DNA from: Bacteroidales bacterium
GTDB taxonomy: Bacteria; Bacteroidota; Bacteroidia; Bacteroidales; FEN-979
Reading direction: 5' to 3'
NCBI GenBank assembly: GCA_030681475.1
Contig: JAUXWT010000096.1
Span: 37,913 to 101,912, forward strand
Length of the DNA: 64,000 bases
Of the stretch, positions 45,052-55,021 are shown piece by piece. The translations under genes and the position numbers were made by a program. The notes under the pieces are model-generated. The model had not been told where the DNA came from, ran no database searches, and saw only the letters and a program-made list of their open reading frames with translations. The first letter of the stretch is position 1. Each line of letters begins with the position of its first letter.

Positions 45052-47943
45052 TTAAAAACTGATCGCTACCGAGGCATTAAATGTTCTGCCAATCCCGAAG
45101 TAAACCCCGGCTGATCCGGCATCAAAATTTGTGGTCTTTGTTGAGTATGAGTCATTGTTAAGCGCATCTGAGATGTAAACCCGGTCAAGAAGATTTAATA
45201 CGGTGGCCCTGACATCCATTTTAAACCTTTTGAAGGTAAATCGATAACCTGCATTTACATCCACAAGGTAATATAGTGGCAATTCCCAGGATTCCCTCGG
45301 ATTACCATTTTTATCCATAAAAACAGGTGTCAGGGAACCCGGATCCATGTTGGAGTAATTCTTGGCAAACAGTGTCATGCTTCCCGAAACATAAAGGTAC
45401 CTGATGATCTCCCAACGCAGGCTTTCCATAAACTGGAATTGTGCGGCATCCCCCACATGCACGCCCTTGGCATTAAAAACGATACTGGTGATCGAATCGC
45501 CTGCCGGAGAAAATATATTGGCTGACCCTCCTGATGTCCAACGCCAGTCACCCCAGGCCAGTACATGGTCCCATTGCAGTGAAGGGAAAGGCTTCCATCC
45601 GAACTCTATTTCTATCCCCTTGTGAAGGGCATTAATGCCGTTAACATTATAAGAGTATGTGTCCTGTGTTTTCGGATCTGTATAGGTCGGAGTTGCATCG
45701 AGAGGCCTGTTATTCCATTTGGTGAGATACCCGTTGACGTTTAAGGAAACTGTTTTAGAATTAAAGCTATAGCCTAATTCAATTGCCTGAATTGTTTCGT
45801 TCTTAGCATCAATTACCTCTTTGTTGCTGTTGTTAAAGACGTTGCTAAATCTCGGAGCCTTCGACAGGTACCCAAGATTCAGAAAGATGTTGTTCCTTTT
45901 ATCAATATTATAATTTGCTCCTCCCTTTATCGTAAATCCCGGGAAAATCTTCCATTTGGTGCGTGTATTCCTGGCTTCGGATGAGGTAATATCGTATTGG
46001 TTTGGATTAACAATGAACAATGTATCTCTTTTACTGCCAGATTGCTTGATTACAAACACGGTATCGTTACGGGTAAAGGGGTCAGGGTCTCCGTTATTGT
46101 ATGTCAGATTTTGAGTGCCGTTATAATAAAAAATATCACGGTAACCAACAGCCTCGGTAAATGTTTCACCATCAATAACCAAATCCATTTTTCTGAAATA
46201 ATCCAATCGCTGCAATGCGCTGAGTGAAGCGGTAACATTCATAAAAGCAGACCAGTTTCCCTTTTTCCATTCGGCCTGAGCAAAAATACCACCCCAACGA
46301 ACCTTCGAATCATTGGCATAATAAACTTTATCCCCTTCATATAAAGGGTCATAGGTATTCCTGTTCTTGTTGGAATTGTTGAGGAAATAGTTTCCACCTA
46401 ATAGGTCATAAACCTTCCCATAATGTTCGCCACGATAGGTCCTTGCATCAAGACCCCCTGAAAGTGTCCAGTCAGCGTTTATCTCCCAGTTAAATGTTGA
46501 CAACAATCCGTACCAGTAATGGTTATTCACGCTTGCTCGTAATATGCCCCCGGAACGTCCTTTAGGATTCAAAATCGGATCTGTCATATTTGCATTATAG
46601 TAGGTCTGAAAGTTAACTTGACCGAGGGAATCAAGTGGAGGTGTCGAGCCTCCGGGTGTGCCGTTTTTATCACCGGTGAATGTACTTGTTCCACCTCCTT
46701 GGCCGAAAGAGGTGTAAATGATCGTTGAGAGGTAGAACTTATCGCTGATACGCCAGAAATCGCGGAGACTGATCTGAGGCTTGAAGTAATAGTTAAGTGA
46801 TTGCGAAAGTTTTTCAGGACTATCCTGGTAAATCCGTTCGCCGTTTGCACTACGGGTCCACCTATTCAGATATCCCCAGTTCGAATTGTACTTGATACCC
46901 CGGCTGATGGTATAATTGGGACTTGCCTTGGAGGTATCAACGCCGAGTTTTGCTGCATAATCCTTGTCAAATGTTGCTATCGATTTCTTATAAGTACGTT
47001 GGGCATGTTCCTGTGGCGCTCCCATGGCAGATAATGTCAGGATATGCTTACCAAATTTCTTATCAACACGGAGGTAGCCGAACCAGCCTTTGGTCCAGGT
47101 ATTATCAACCCAGCCATTGCCTTGTTTGTAAGATCCGGCAACGGTAATGCCAAATCCGTGTTTCATCTGGCCTGTAGTCATGCCGATGGATGTGCGCAGG
47201 TAACCATCGCTGCCAACATCCTGTTTGACTGTACCCCCAAAATTCGCGTCAATTCCTTTTGTAATGATATTCATCGTACCTCCCACGGATGGTAACGCCA
47301 GCTTTGAGGCGCCAAGTCCGCGTTGCACCTGTATATTCCGGGTTACTGCATCAAGTCCAAACCAATTCGACCAATATACCCACCCGTTTTCCATGTCATT
47401 AACCGGGATGCCATCGATCATTACAGCCAGGTTGCGTTGGTTGAAACCACGGACATTGATACGGGCATCGCCATCACCACCGCCTTGCTGCGTAGCATAA
47501 ACTCCGGGAGTTTTATTCAGGATCATCGGAATATCGCGGCTTGCAAGTTCTTCCTGAATCTGGATCGGCCGCACAGAGGAAAATGCCACCGGGGTTTCAC
47601 GGATCTTTGCCACATCGCCTACAACTTCAACTTCGGTAAGCGTGGGTGATTTCAGTTGAAAGTTTTGGGTGAGTTCACTCTGTTGAACTGTAATCTCTGC
47701 CGTTTGAGGAAGATATCCAACGTACGAAACTTTAAGTTGATAGGCGCCTTTTTCCAGTTTGATAAAATAACGGCCATCCATATCAGTAACCACTCCCTTA
47801 CCTTCACCATATAAGATTGTCGCGCCAATAAGTGTTTCGCCCGAATTTGCGTCGGTAACAACACCCCTGACCATAAATTTCTGACCGAAAATCAGGAGGG
47901 GAAATAACAGGCTAAGGATTAAAACCGTAAAATTCTTCGTCAT
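45052..47943 (-). CDS. TonB-dependent outer-membrane receptor
   Basis: 963 aa from ATG 47943. Signal peptide, an N-terminal carboxypeptidase-like regulatory domain (VRGVVTDANSGETLIGATI), then a plug domain ('NKTPGVYATQQGGGDGDARINVRGFNQRN' region, 'DGIPVNDMENG'), and a long beta-barrel ending in 'ASVAISF' with terminal Phe. It imports an unknown substrate using TonB (gene at 13872-14660). It lies between two genes for secreted T9SS proteins (PLD-like and lamin-tail), which suggests a joint nutrient-acquisition role. Confidence 0.94.
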   Translation of the reverse strand: MTKNFTVLILSLLFPLLIFGQKFMVRGVVTDANSGETLIGATILYGEGKGVVTDMDGRYFIKLEKGAYQLKVSYVGYLPQTAEITVQQSELTQNFQLKSPTLTEVEVVGDVAKIRETPVAFSSVRPIQIQEELASRDIPMILNKTPGVYATQQGGGDGDARINVRGFNQRNLAVMIDGIPVNDMENGWVYWSNWFGLDAVTRNIQVQRGLGASKLALPSVGGTMNIITKGIDANFGGTVKQDVGSDGYLRTSIGMTTGQMKHGFGITVAGSYKQGNGWVDNTWTKGWFGYLRVDKKFGKHILTLSAMGAPQEHAQRTYKKSIATFDKDYAAKLGVDTSKASPNYTISRGIKYNSNWGYLNRWTRSANGERIYQDSPEKLSQSLNYYFKPQISLRDFWRISDKFYLSTIIYTSFGQGGGTSTFTGDKNGTPGGSTPPLDSLGQVNFQTYYNANMTDPILNPKGRSGGILRASVNNHYWYGLLSTFNWEINADWTLSGGLDARTYRGEHYGKVYDLLGGNYFLNNSNKNRNTYDPLYEGDKVYYANDSKVRWGGIFAQAEWKKGNWSAFMNVTASLSALQRLDYFRKMDLVIDGETFTEAVGYRDIFYYNGTQNLTYNNGDPDPFTRNDTVFVIKQSGSKRDTLFIVNPNQYDITSSEARNTRTKWKIFPGFTIKGGANYNIDKRNNIFLNLGYLSKAPRFSNVFNNSNKEVIDAKNETIQAIELGYSFNSKTVSLNVNGYLTKWNNRPLDATPTYTDPKTQDTYSYNVNGINALHKGIEIEFGWKPFPSLQWDHVLAWGDWRWTSGGSANIFSPAGDSITSIVFNAKGVHVGDAAQFQFMESLRWEIIRYLYVSGSMTLFAKNYSNMDPGSLTPVFMDKNGNPRESWELPLYYLVDVNAGYRFTFKRFKMDVRATVLNLLDRVYISDALNNDSYSTKTTNFDAGSAGVYFGIGRTFNASVAISF

Positions 47944-47979
47944 ATTTTCCTGGGATTTGTGATCTGCATGTGATACGTA

Positions 47980-48007
47980 GCAGGGACATGTGTTGTCATG
48001 TCCCTGC
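47980..48007. other. Strong intergenic hairpin upstream of the TonB-dependent receptor
   Basis: GCAGGGACATG (47980-47990), loop TGTTGT, CATGTCCCTGC (47997-48007): an 11-bp perfect stem. No T-run follows on the minus strand, so it is not a standard terminator. It lies in the leader of the receptor gene. Confidence 0.7.
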
Positions 48008-48045
48008 ATACTGTACCGCTATGAATGGCTAAGTAGTGATAATGT

Positions 48046-49065
48046 TTACTGAACGATGATTTTTTTGATCACCGGCTGGTTGTTGCTAAATTTCACTTTG
48101 ACCAGATATACCCCGCCAGGAAGATTTGCATTCAGCAACACCCTGACACTCCGCTGAAGGGATGTAAAATCTCTGAAATATACCGATTGTCCGACAATGG
48201 AAACAACCTCAACAGATTCAACAGGCAAATTGGCCTGTACGGTGAACTGGCTGTTGGTAACAGGATTTGGCGAAACTGATATGTACTGATCATTTGCCAG
48301 TTTGCCGATCGCTGACGATGTTTCACAATTGCATCGATGGAAACCAAGACTGTCAAAGAAATTGGCAGGCAATGAATCATATTCTGCAAAAGCATTAAAA
48401 CTGTTGGGGAAACCTCCGGTTATTTCATCCCCGTAATGGCTCATGGCAATTCTGTCGATGCCAAACTTAACTGTGCGCTTCCTGACCAGCGTTTGATCTT
48501 TAGTAAGATACGCCCCTGTTCCGCGCCAGTAGGGTTTGGTGTCAGTCCAGGCGCCTGTGGTTCCAAGTTGCCAGTCCAATGGTCTTACTCCGATTTCACC
48601 AAAAATATCTATGTCTTTCCAGGTACCTCCTGTTTGCTTTTTTTGAAGGGAAATGGCATCGTCGCCATTCCAGAAAACGACATTGCCTCCCGGTGTTGTT
48701 CCATTATAGTCGTATGGCGCCAACCAGGTGGCTTTTTTCCGAAGGGCAGGCCAAATCATGGTGTCCTGGCCTGGTTTGGTTGTATCCTGCACCATAACCA
48801 GCACTTTGTAAGGGGCAATGGTTCCGGTAAGCGGGAGTACATAGAGTGCATCTTGATCTGACGTAGCGCTTCCATTCGACCAGCGAATGAGCCGATAATT
48901 GTTATCAAGGGTAATGGCCGCATTCGTAGGGTTGTAAAGCTCCAGGGCTTTGTTGTTATACCATCCTTCTACATATTCCGACATGAAGATATCGGAGCAG
49001 TCGGTCTGCGCAAAAAGTGCGCCTGATGATAACAATGCAACAATAAAAAGTAGAAGTTTTTTCAT
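48046..49065 (-). CDS. Secreted lamin-tail-domain protein with T9SS sorting domain
   Basis: 339 aa. Signal peptide (MKKLLLFIVALLSSGALFAQ), a lamin-tail (LTD) domain ('DIFMSEYVEGWYNNKALELYNPT'), a central region without clear family, and a type-A T9SS sorting domain ('YISVSPNPVTNSQFTV'...'GGVYLVKVKF'). LTD domains accompany extracellular nucleases and esterases in many bacteria. No catalytic motif is visible here, so it may be a binding or display protein for the neighbouring system. Confidence 0.88.
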   Translation of the reverse strand: MKKLLLFIVALLSSGALFAQTDCSDIFMSEYVEGWYNNKALELYNPTNAAITLDNNYRLIRWSNGSATSDQDALYVLPLTGTIAPYKVLVMVQDTTKPGQDTMIWPALRKKATWLAPYDYNGTTPGGNVVFWNGDDAISLQKKQTGGTWKDIDIFGEIGVRPLDWQLGTTGAWTDTKPYWRGTGAYLTKDQTLVRKRTVKFGIDRIAMSHYGDEITGGFPNSFNAFAEYDSLPANFFDSLGFHRCNCETSSAIGKLANDQYISVSPNPVTNSQFTVQANLPVESVEVVSIVGQSVYFRDFTSLQRSVRVLLNANLPGGVYLVKVKFSNNQPVIKKIIVQ

Positions 49066-49103
49066 ATGTTTGGTTTAAAGGGTTTATATCCGATATTAAG
49101 GGA

Positions 49104-49111
49104 CAAAATTA
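49104..49111 (-). promoter_or_regulatory. -7 box (TAATTTTG) for the lamin-tail gene
   Basis: Exact minus-strand match, 38 nt from the ATG. Confidence 0.4.
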
Positions 49112-49141
49112 AGAAAAGTAAGGGCAGGCAGAATTAAAGAA

Positions 49142-52100
49142 TCAATAAATGTTAGTAACTTTTGATATTTGGAATGGTTCCAATCTGGAAAGGGCTTCGT
49201 TGATACCGGTCACATCACGGAAAGTCATAAACAGCCTGCCTTTTTCTTCCGTCATTTTGCACCAAGAAGGATTAATTTTCATGAATTCAAGGATGGCCGT
49301 GAACTGATCGGATTGAAAATAACCAGATTCAGGGTTGTTGATGAAATAGGCGGTCAGTCGCTGATTTCGAAGAACAAGTTTTTCGAACCCGATACTTCTT
49401 GCAAGCCAGCGAAGACGGATGGTATGCATCAGGGTCTCTGTCTGTTTGGGTATCGGTCCAAAGCGATCGATCAGCCGTTCCATAAAGCTCATCAGGTTCT
49501 CTTCCGTTTCAATGGAATCCAATTCCTTATACAGGTTAAGTCGCTCGGTAATGTTGAGGATGTAAGAATCCGGTATAAGGATTTCAAGATCAGTCTCGAT
49601 TACACAATCCCTGACATAGGATGCCGGGGCATCTTTCGAAAACAGATCTTTGAAGTCGTTCTCTTTCAACTCAAGTAACGCCTCGTCCAGGATCTTTTGA
49701 TACATTTCATATCCGATTTCGGAGATAAACCCGCTCTGCTCTGCTCCCAGAATATTCCCGGCGCCACGGATATCGAGGTCACGCATAGCAATATTGAAAC
49801 CACTGCCGAGATCGGCAAACTCTTCAATGGCACGCAAACGTTTGCGTGCTTCGTCGGTAAGTGACGACATGGGAGGCGCCAGAAGATAACAAAAGGCTTT
49901 TTTGTTTGAGCGTCCCACCCTTCCCCTCAACTGATGCAAGTCGCTTAACCCGTAATGGTGGGCATCGTTGATGATGATGGTATTTACATTAGAGATATCC
50001 AGACCTGATTCGATAATTGTCGTGGCGATCAGCACATCGTACTCTCCTTCAATAAAATCGAACATCACCCTTTCCAGTTTATGACCTTCCATCTGTCCAT
50101 GGGCTACGGCAACTTTTACTCCGGGAACCATGCGTTGCACCATGACCGAAATATCCATGATGTTCAGCACACGTGTTGTGACAAAGAACACCTGCCCCCC
50201 CCGCTGAACTTCAAACGTGATAGCTTCTTTGATAACCTCTTCCCCAAAGGGATGGATCTCGGTTTGTATCGGGTACCGGTTTGGCGGCGGGGTATTGATG
50301 ATGGAAAGGTCGCGCGCACCCATGAGGGAGAATTGGAGTGTTCGTGGGATCGGCGTTGCAGTAAGCGTAAGGATATCCACATTCACACGCAACATTTTTA
50401 TTTTTTCTTTCGCACTTACACCGAATTTCTGTTCTTCATCAACGATAAGCAAACCAAGGTCTTTAAATTTGATGTCTTTGCTTAACAACCGGTGAGTTCC
50501 GATAAGGATATCGATCTTCCCCGATTCCAGGTCATGGAGCAGTATCTTTTGCTCTTTGGCCGATTTGAACCGGTTGATGTACTCGACCCTGCATGGAAAC
50601 TCCTTCAGCCGGTCAGAAAATGTTTTGCTGTGCTGCAATGCCAGGATGGTTGTCGGGACTAAAACCGCAACCTGTTTGCTTTCGGTCACCACTTTGAAGG
50701 CTGCCCGGATGGCAATCTCCGTTTTCCCAAACCCGACATCACCGCAGATCAGACGATCCATTGGATAAGATTCTTCAAGATCCCGTTTCACATCCATGGT
50801 GGCCTTGATCTGGTCCGGGGTATCTTCGTATATGAAAGAGGCTTCCAATTCAGTCTGCAGGTAGGTATCAGGCAAACAGGCTAAACCTTTTGCGGCACGG
50901 CGTTCTGCATATAACTTGATCAGCTCTTTTGCAATATCCTTGACACGGCTCTTAGTTTTATTCTTGAGTTTATTCCAAACGTCCGATCCAAGGCGGTTCA
51001 TCACCGGAGGGGTACCCTCTTTCCCGATGTATTTCGAGATCCTGTGCAGCGAATGAATGCTGACATACAACAGATCTTCATTTTTATATATCAACCTGAT
51101 CGCCTCCTGTTGCTTGCCGTTGTTGACAATCTTTTCCAACCCGTCAAAGCGTCCGATCCCGTGATCGATATGGGTCACGTAATCGCCCTGACGGAGATCA
51201 TACAACTCCTTCAGCGTCAATGCCTCCTTGGCGGTATATCCCTCGCGGAGTTGAAATTTATGGTATCGTTCAAAGATCTGGTGGTCGGTGTAGCAGGCAA
51301 TTTTGAGGTCTTTGTCGATAAAGCCTTCGTGGAGGGAGAAGTTTAACGTGACACGTGACGGGTGACGCGCGACGGGCGCCTCCTCATTCCGGTTTGACTC
51401 AATGTCCTCAAATATGCTGTTCAGCCGTTCGGCCTGTTTTGGATTATCCGCCAGGAGAAAATTCATGAAACCCTGTTCAGAATTTTGCACCAGGTTCTGA
51501 ATCAAAAGATCAAAATTCTTGTTAAAAGATGGTTGAGGTGAAGTGTTGAAGATGACAGATTTGCCGGTTTTAAAATAAAACTGGTTCCCGAATTCAATGG
51601 TTGGATAGCCAGGCAGGGTCTTCAGAAATTCGCTGCCGCGCACTAAAAGGTCGGAATCAGGTTGTTGTTCCATCAGATGTGCCATCGATCCTGCATCTTC
51701 CAACCAGATCATGGTCTTTTCGGGAAGAAATGCAAAAATGGACTCATAAGCGATTTTTTTGTCCGCATTAACCCGGATATCCGGCACAATGCTGATCTCG
51801 CTCATTTTTTGTACAGAAAGCTGACTCGAGGGATCGAATGTACGGATGGTCCCCACCTTGTTCCCCGCAAATTCAATCCGGAATGGATGATCATGACTGA
51901 ATGAAAAAACATCGATCAATCCGCCGCGCAGGGAAAACTGTCCTGGTTCAGTAACAAAATCGGCGCGTTCGAACTCATACTCAACCAAGAGGTCAATGAT
52001 AAACTCCATATCGACCTGCTCCCCGACCGAGAGTTTCAGGGTGTTTTTTTCAAGATATTTTTTATTGACAACTTTCTCCGATACAGCTTCGGGGTAGCTG

Positions 52101-52573
52101 ACAATGATGTATTTCCGCACACGGCTGTTTAGCAGGTTGAGCGTCTCGGTACGTGACAACAATCCTTGGTTATCTTTGATCCCCGAAAGTAATCCGCGCT
52201 TGAAGGAGGATGAAAAAAAATAGACCCGGTCGCCAATAATTTGCTGGAGGTCATTGAAAAAGTAAGCAGCAGATTCTCTGTCGAGTAGCAGCACAAGATG
52301 TGTGAGCGTAGTCTCTTCAAATACTGCGGATGTAACCAGTGAACGGGAGGAGCCGACTAAGCCATGCAAGTGAAGTCTGGACCCCTCCCTGAAACCCTCC
52401 CCAAAACTGGACCCCTCCCTAAATCCCTCCCCAAAAAGGGAGGGACTTACTCCCGCCTTGCTCGTTGGGGATGGGGGCAGGGGGATGGGGTTTCCCTGTG
52501 TTGAGAAATGAGCAATGATATCCTTTACGTGAGGACTTTTTTTAAATAGCGCTAAAAGATCTGAAGGTTTCAA
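49142..52573 (-). CDS. mfd: Transcription-repair coupling factor Mfd
   Basis: 1143 aa. UvrB-like N-terminal part, RNA-polymerase interaction domain ('LRQGDYVTHIDHGIGRF'), helicase with Walker A 'GDVGFGKTEIAIRAAFK', 'DEEQKFG' and 'TATPIPRTLQFS', and the C-terminal TRCF domain ('GPIPKQTETLMHTIRLR'). It releases stalled RNA polymerase and recruits UvrA. Two repeat-derived segments are in frame: residues about 27-68 (PLPPSPTSKAG then repeated SFGEGFREGS) and about 399-410 (VARHPSRVTLN). Helicase motifs are intact. fbp lies 7 nt upstream, so the two are probably co-transcribed. Confidence 0.96.
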   Translation of the reverse strand: MKPSDLLALFKKSPHVKDIIAHFSTQGNPIPLPPSPTSKAGVSPSLFGEGFREGSSFGEGFREGSRLHLHGLVGSSRSLVTSAVFEETTLTHLVLLLDRESAAYFFNDLQQIIGDRVYFFSSSFKRGLLSGIKDNQGLLSRTETLNLLNSRVRKYIIVSYPEAVSEKVVNKKYLEKNTLKLSVGEQVDMEFIIDLLVEYEFERADFVTEPGQFSLRGGLIDVFSFSHDHPFRIEFAGNKVGTIRTFDPSSQLSVQKMSEISIVPDIRVNADKKIAYESIFAFLPEKTMIWLEDAGSMAHLMEQQPDSDLLVRGSEFLKTLPGYPTIEFGNQFYFKTGKSVIFNTSPQPSFNKNFDLLIQNLVQNSEQGFMNFLLADNPKQAERLNSIFEDIESNRNEEAPVARHPSRVTLNFSLHEGFIDKDLKIACYTDHQIFERYHKFQLREGYTAKEALTLKELYDLRQGDYVTHIDHGIGRFDGLEKIVNNGKQQEAIRLIYKNEDLLYVSIHSLHRISKYIGKEGTPPVMNRLGSDVWNKLKNKTKSRVKDIAKELIKLYAERRAAKGLACLPDTYLQTELEASFIYEDTPDQIKATMDVKRDLEESYPMDRLICGDVGFGKTEIAIRAAFKVVTESKQVAVLVPTTILALQHSKTFSDRLKEFPCRVEYINRFKSAKEQKILLHDLESGKIDILIGTHRLLSKDIKFKDLGLLIVDEEQKFGVSAKEKIKMLRVNVDILTLTATPIPRTLQFSLMGARDLSIINTPPPNRYPIQTEIHPFGEEVIKEAITFEVQRGGQVFFVTTRVLNIMDISVMVQRMVPGVKVAVAHGQMEGHKLERVMFDFIEGEYDVLIATTIIESGLDISNVNTIIINDAHHYGLSDLHQLRGRVGRSNKKAFCYLLAPPMSSLTDEARKRLRAIEEFADLGSGFNIAMRDLDIRGAGNILGAEQSGFISEIGYEMYQKILDEALLELKENDFKDLFSKDAPASYVRDCVIETDLEILIPDSYILNITERLNLYKELDSIETEENLMSFMERLIDRFGPIPKQTETLMHTIRLRWLARSIGFEKLVLRNQRLTAYFINNPESGYFQSDQFTAILEFMKINPSWCKMTEEKGRLFMTFRDVTGINEALSRLEPFQISKVTNIY
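51345..51378. repeat. GTGACGGGTGAC repeat inside mfd
   Basis: CGTGACACGTGACGGGTGAC-type units in frame, coding for Arg/Val/Ser-rich residues near position 400. Same family as 39650-39698. Confidence 0.75.
52370..52495. repeat. CCCTCCCTAAATCCCTCCCC-type repeat inside mfd
   Basis: GGACCCCTCCCT(G/A)AA(A/T)CCCTCCCCAAAA units in tandem, followed by a GGGAGGGACTTACTCCCGCC segment and a GGGGGATGGGG tail. The frame stays open and adds about 40 residues to the Mfd N-terminus. Confidence 0.85.
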
Positions 52574-52580
52574 CCGATTT

Positions 52581-53600
52581 TTAATCGATTTTAAATTCGG
52601 GGGAATGTTCTTTCATCAGTTGTTCTGCCTTTTCAACCATATAGGTTGGCCCGACATACAGCGGGGAGCGCTCATGCAGCATGGCCGGTTGGATATCGAG
52701 GATGCGGCGGAACCCGTCGGTGGCCTTTCCACCGGCCTGTTCGGCCAGGAATGCCACCGGGTTGCACTCATATAACAACCTCAGTTTCCCTCCCCTGTTT
52801 TTTGTAGTTCCCGGATATAAAAATATCCCTCCCTGGATGATGTTCCGGTGAATGTCGGCCACCATCGATCCGATGTACCTTGTTGAATATGGCCGGAAAG
52901 TCGCCTTATCCTCCTCCTGGCAATAATGAATGTATTGTCTCACCCCCTCAGGGAAAGAGAAATAATTGGCTTCATTGACGGAGTATATTTTACCCGTTTC
53001 AGGATATTTCATGTCAGGATGACTCAGAATAAAAAGCCCCACCGATGGATCCAGCGTAAATCCATTGACCCCGAAACCGGTGGTATAGACAAGCATCGTT
53101 GATGAACCATAAACCACATATCCCGCGGCAACGAGGTTGCGGCCAGGCTGAAGGAAATCTTCGAGTTGTGCGGATCCGCGGACGGTGCGCCGGCGGTAAA
53201 TTGAAAAAAGGGTGCCAATGCCCACATTTGATTCAATGTTCGAAGAACCATCAAGCGGATCCATGGCAACAACATATTTGCCATGTTTTGAAACATCACT
53301 GTCAAGAATGATGATCTCCTCGTTTTCCTCAGAACCGATCGCGCAACACTGTCCGCCCGATTTCAAGGCAGCAATGAACTGATCGTTTGCATAAACATCT
53401 AATTTTTTCTGATCTTCCCCCTGCACATTCACTTCGCCGGCATAGCCCATCACATCTCCCAGTCCGGCCCGGTTTACTTCACGGTTCACGTATTTGGCGG
53501 CTATACCGATATCATTGAGCAGCCGGGATAATTCACCCGAAGCTTGCGGATGTCCCGTCTGTTGTTCGATAATAAACTCTGTAAGCGTCTTAAATTTCAT
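52581..53600 (-). CDS. fbp: Fructose-1,6-bisphosphatase class I
   Basis: 339 aa from ATG 53600. '[24 protein letters not shown]' carries the metal-binding DPLDGSS motif, with 'IGSEENEE' earlier and '[15 protein letters not shown]' later. It hydrolyses fructose 1,6-bisphosphate in gluconeogenesis. The frame is open to 53645, but the promoter at 53618-53645 makes 53600 the better start. Confidence 0.95.
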   Translation of the reverse strand: MKFKTLTEFIIEQQTGHPQASGELSRLLNDIGIAAKYVNREVNRAGLGDVMGYAGEVNVQGEDQKKLDVYANDQFIAALKSGGQCCAIGSEENEEIIILDSDVSKHGKYVVAMDPLDGSSNIESNVGIGTLFSIYRRRTVRGSAQLEDFLQPGRNLVAAGYVVYGSSTMLVYTTGFGVNGFTLDPSVGLFILSHPDMKYPETGKIYSVNEANYFSFPEGVRQYIHYCQEEDKATFRPYSTRYIGSMVADIHRNIIQGGIFLYPGTTKNRGGKLRLLYECNPVAFLAEQAGGKATDGFRRILDIQPAMLHERSPLYVGPTYMVEKAEQLMKEHSPEFKID

Positions 53601-53617
53601 ATCTGATTGTTTTAAAG

Positions 53618-53645
53618 CAAAATTAGGAAATTCTGTCGAATTCAA
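53618..53645 (-). promoter_or_regulatory. Promoter for fbp
   Basis: Minus-strand TTG (53645-53643), 17-nt spacer, TAATTTTG (53625-53618), 17 nt before the fbp ATG at 53600. Confidence 0.55.
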
Positions 53646-53659
53646 TGTCTCTTTTTCTT

Positions 53660-53667
53660 TACATTTG
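53660..53667 (+). promoter_or_regulatory. -7 box (TACATTTG) for aspartokinase
   Basis: Exact plus-strand match ending 4 nt before the aspartokinase ATG at 53672; implies a leaderless or nearly leaderless mRNA. Divergent from the fbp promoter. Confidence 0.45.
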
Positions 53668-53671
53668 CGGC

Positions 53672-55000
53672 ATGTACATCAATGTTTTCAAATTCGGGGG
53701 GCTGGCGGTCGATAGCGCAGCCGGGATAAAGAATGTTGCCGGTATTCTTAAAAGGTTCCATGCCGATCCTTTGCTTGTGGTTGTTTCGGCCATGGGCAAA
53801 ACAACAAATGCCCTTGAAGAATTGTTCTTCAATTACAGAAATAACGATCCCCTTGCCGTGGTGGAATCTTACCAAAAGATATGGGATTTTCATTTTTCCA
53901 TCCTGGAAGATCTTTTTCAGGATAAAACCCATATTGTTTTTGGCGAAGTTGATTCATTGTTTAACCAACTCCGCGGATATATCCGGAAGGGACATTTATA
54001 CGATACTGCTAACTATGAATATGACTACGAATATGATCAGGTAGTCAGTTACGGCGAGTTGATCTCAACGGTAATTCTTCATCACTATCTTTTATCCGTG
54101 GGATTTCATTCAAATCTGTTTGATGTCAGGGAGCTGATCAGAACGGATTCAACATACCGGGACGCCCATATTGACTGGAAAACCACGAGAGGTTTGATCC
54201 GGAATAAAATTCAGGGATATTTCCAGGATTACCGCGAAACCGGGACCATTGCACTTACACAGGGTTTCATTGCCAGTGATGCACAGGGGAACACCACCAC
54301 CCTTGGCCGTGAAGGATCTGATTTTTCAGCCGCTATCTTCGCATGGTGTCTGGGTGTTAAAGAGATGACCATATGGAAAGATGTTCCCGGCGTGATGAAT
54401 GCCGATCCAAAGTGGATGACCGATTCTGTCTGCCTCGAAACGCTTTCATACCGCGAAGCCATTGAGCTGGCCTATTACGGCGCCAGTGTGATCCATCCGA
54501 AGACCATCAAGCCGCTTGAAAATGCAAACATTGCGCTCACGGTCAGGTCATTTGTTAACCCTGACCTCCAGGGAACCATTGTTAAAAAAATGGGTAAATG
54601 GAAGATCAAGACCCCTGTTTTTATCCGGAAACAAAACCAGGTACTTATTTCCATCTCCCCGCGCGACTTCTCTTTCATCCTTGAGGGAAACCTCAGTGAG
54701 ATATTCAGGATCCTTGCCAGCTTCAGGGTTAAGGTGAACGTGATGCAGAATTCTGCAATCAGCTTCTCCATCTGCGTGGATGCAGATCCGTTAAAAATCA
54801 ATCCGCTGATCGCTTACCTGAAGAAAGATTATGAAACCCGCTACAACGCAGGACTTGAATTGTTCACGATCCGTCATTATAACAACGAATCGGTTGACCG
54901 GATAATCCAGGACAGGAAGATCATGATGGAACTAAGGAGCAGGAATACTGTTCAGTTGGTACTGAGCGGGACAGGTCAAGGTAACAGGGTGACAGGGTGA
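53672..55000 (+). CDS. lysC: Aspartate kinase (monofunctional)
   Basis: 442 aa from ATG 53672. '[17 protein letters not shown]' opens the kinase fold, '[23 protein letters not shown]' holds the phosphate-binding GREGSD, and '[13 protein letters not shown]' completes the active site. The C-terminal third is an ACT-like regulatory region ([14 protein letters not shown]). It phosphorylates aspartate for lysine, threonine and methionine synthesis. The canonical KFGGTS is KFGGLA here. The last ten residues ([10 protein letters not shown]) come from a simple repeat that also supplies the stop. Confidence 0.93.
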   Translation: MYINVFKFGGLAVDSAAGIKNVAGILKRFHADPLLVVVSAMGKTTNALEELFFNYRNNDPLAVVESYQKIWDFHFSILEDLFQDKTHIVFGEVDSLFNQLRGYIRKGHLYDTANYEYDYEYDQVVSYGELISTVILHHYLLSVGFHSNLFDVRELIRTDSTYRDAHIDWKTTRGLIRNKIQGYFQDYRETGTIALTQGFIASDAQGNTTTLGREGSDFSAAIFAWCLGVKEMTIWKDVPGVMNADPKWMTDSVCLETLSYREAIELAYYGASVIHPKTIKPLENANIALTVRSFVNPDLQGTIVKKMGKWKIKTPVFIRKQNQVLISISPRDFSFILEGNLSEIFRILASFRVKVNVMQNSAISFSICVDADPLKINPLIAYLKKDYETRYNAGLELFTIRHYNNESVDRIIQDRKIMMELRSRNTVQLVLSGTGQGNRVTG

Positions 55001-55018
55001 CAGGGTAACATTGTCACC
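54971..55018 (+). repeat. GTAACAGGGTGACAGG repeat forming the aspartokinase C-terminus
   Basis: CAGGGTGACAGGGTAACA units. The first part is coding (GQGNRVTG) and provides the TGA; the rest fills the gap to the phosphofructokinase stop. Same family as 35668-35726 and 57218-57330. Confidence 0.85.
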
Positions 55019-55021
55019 CCT

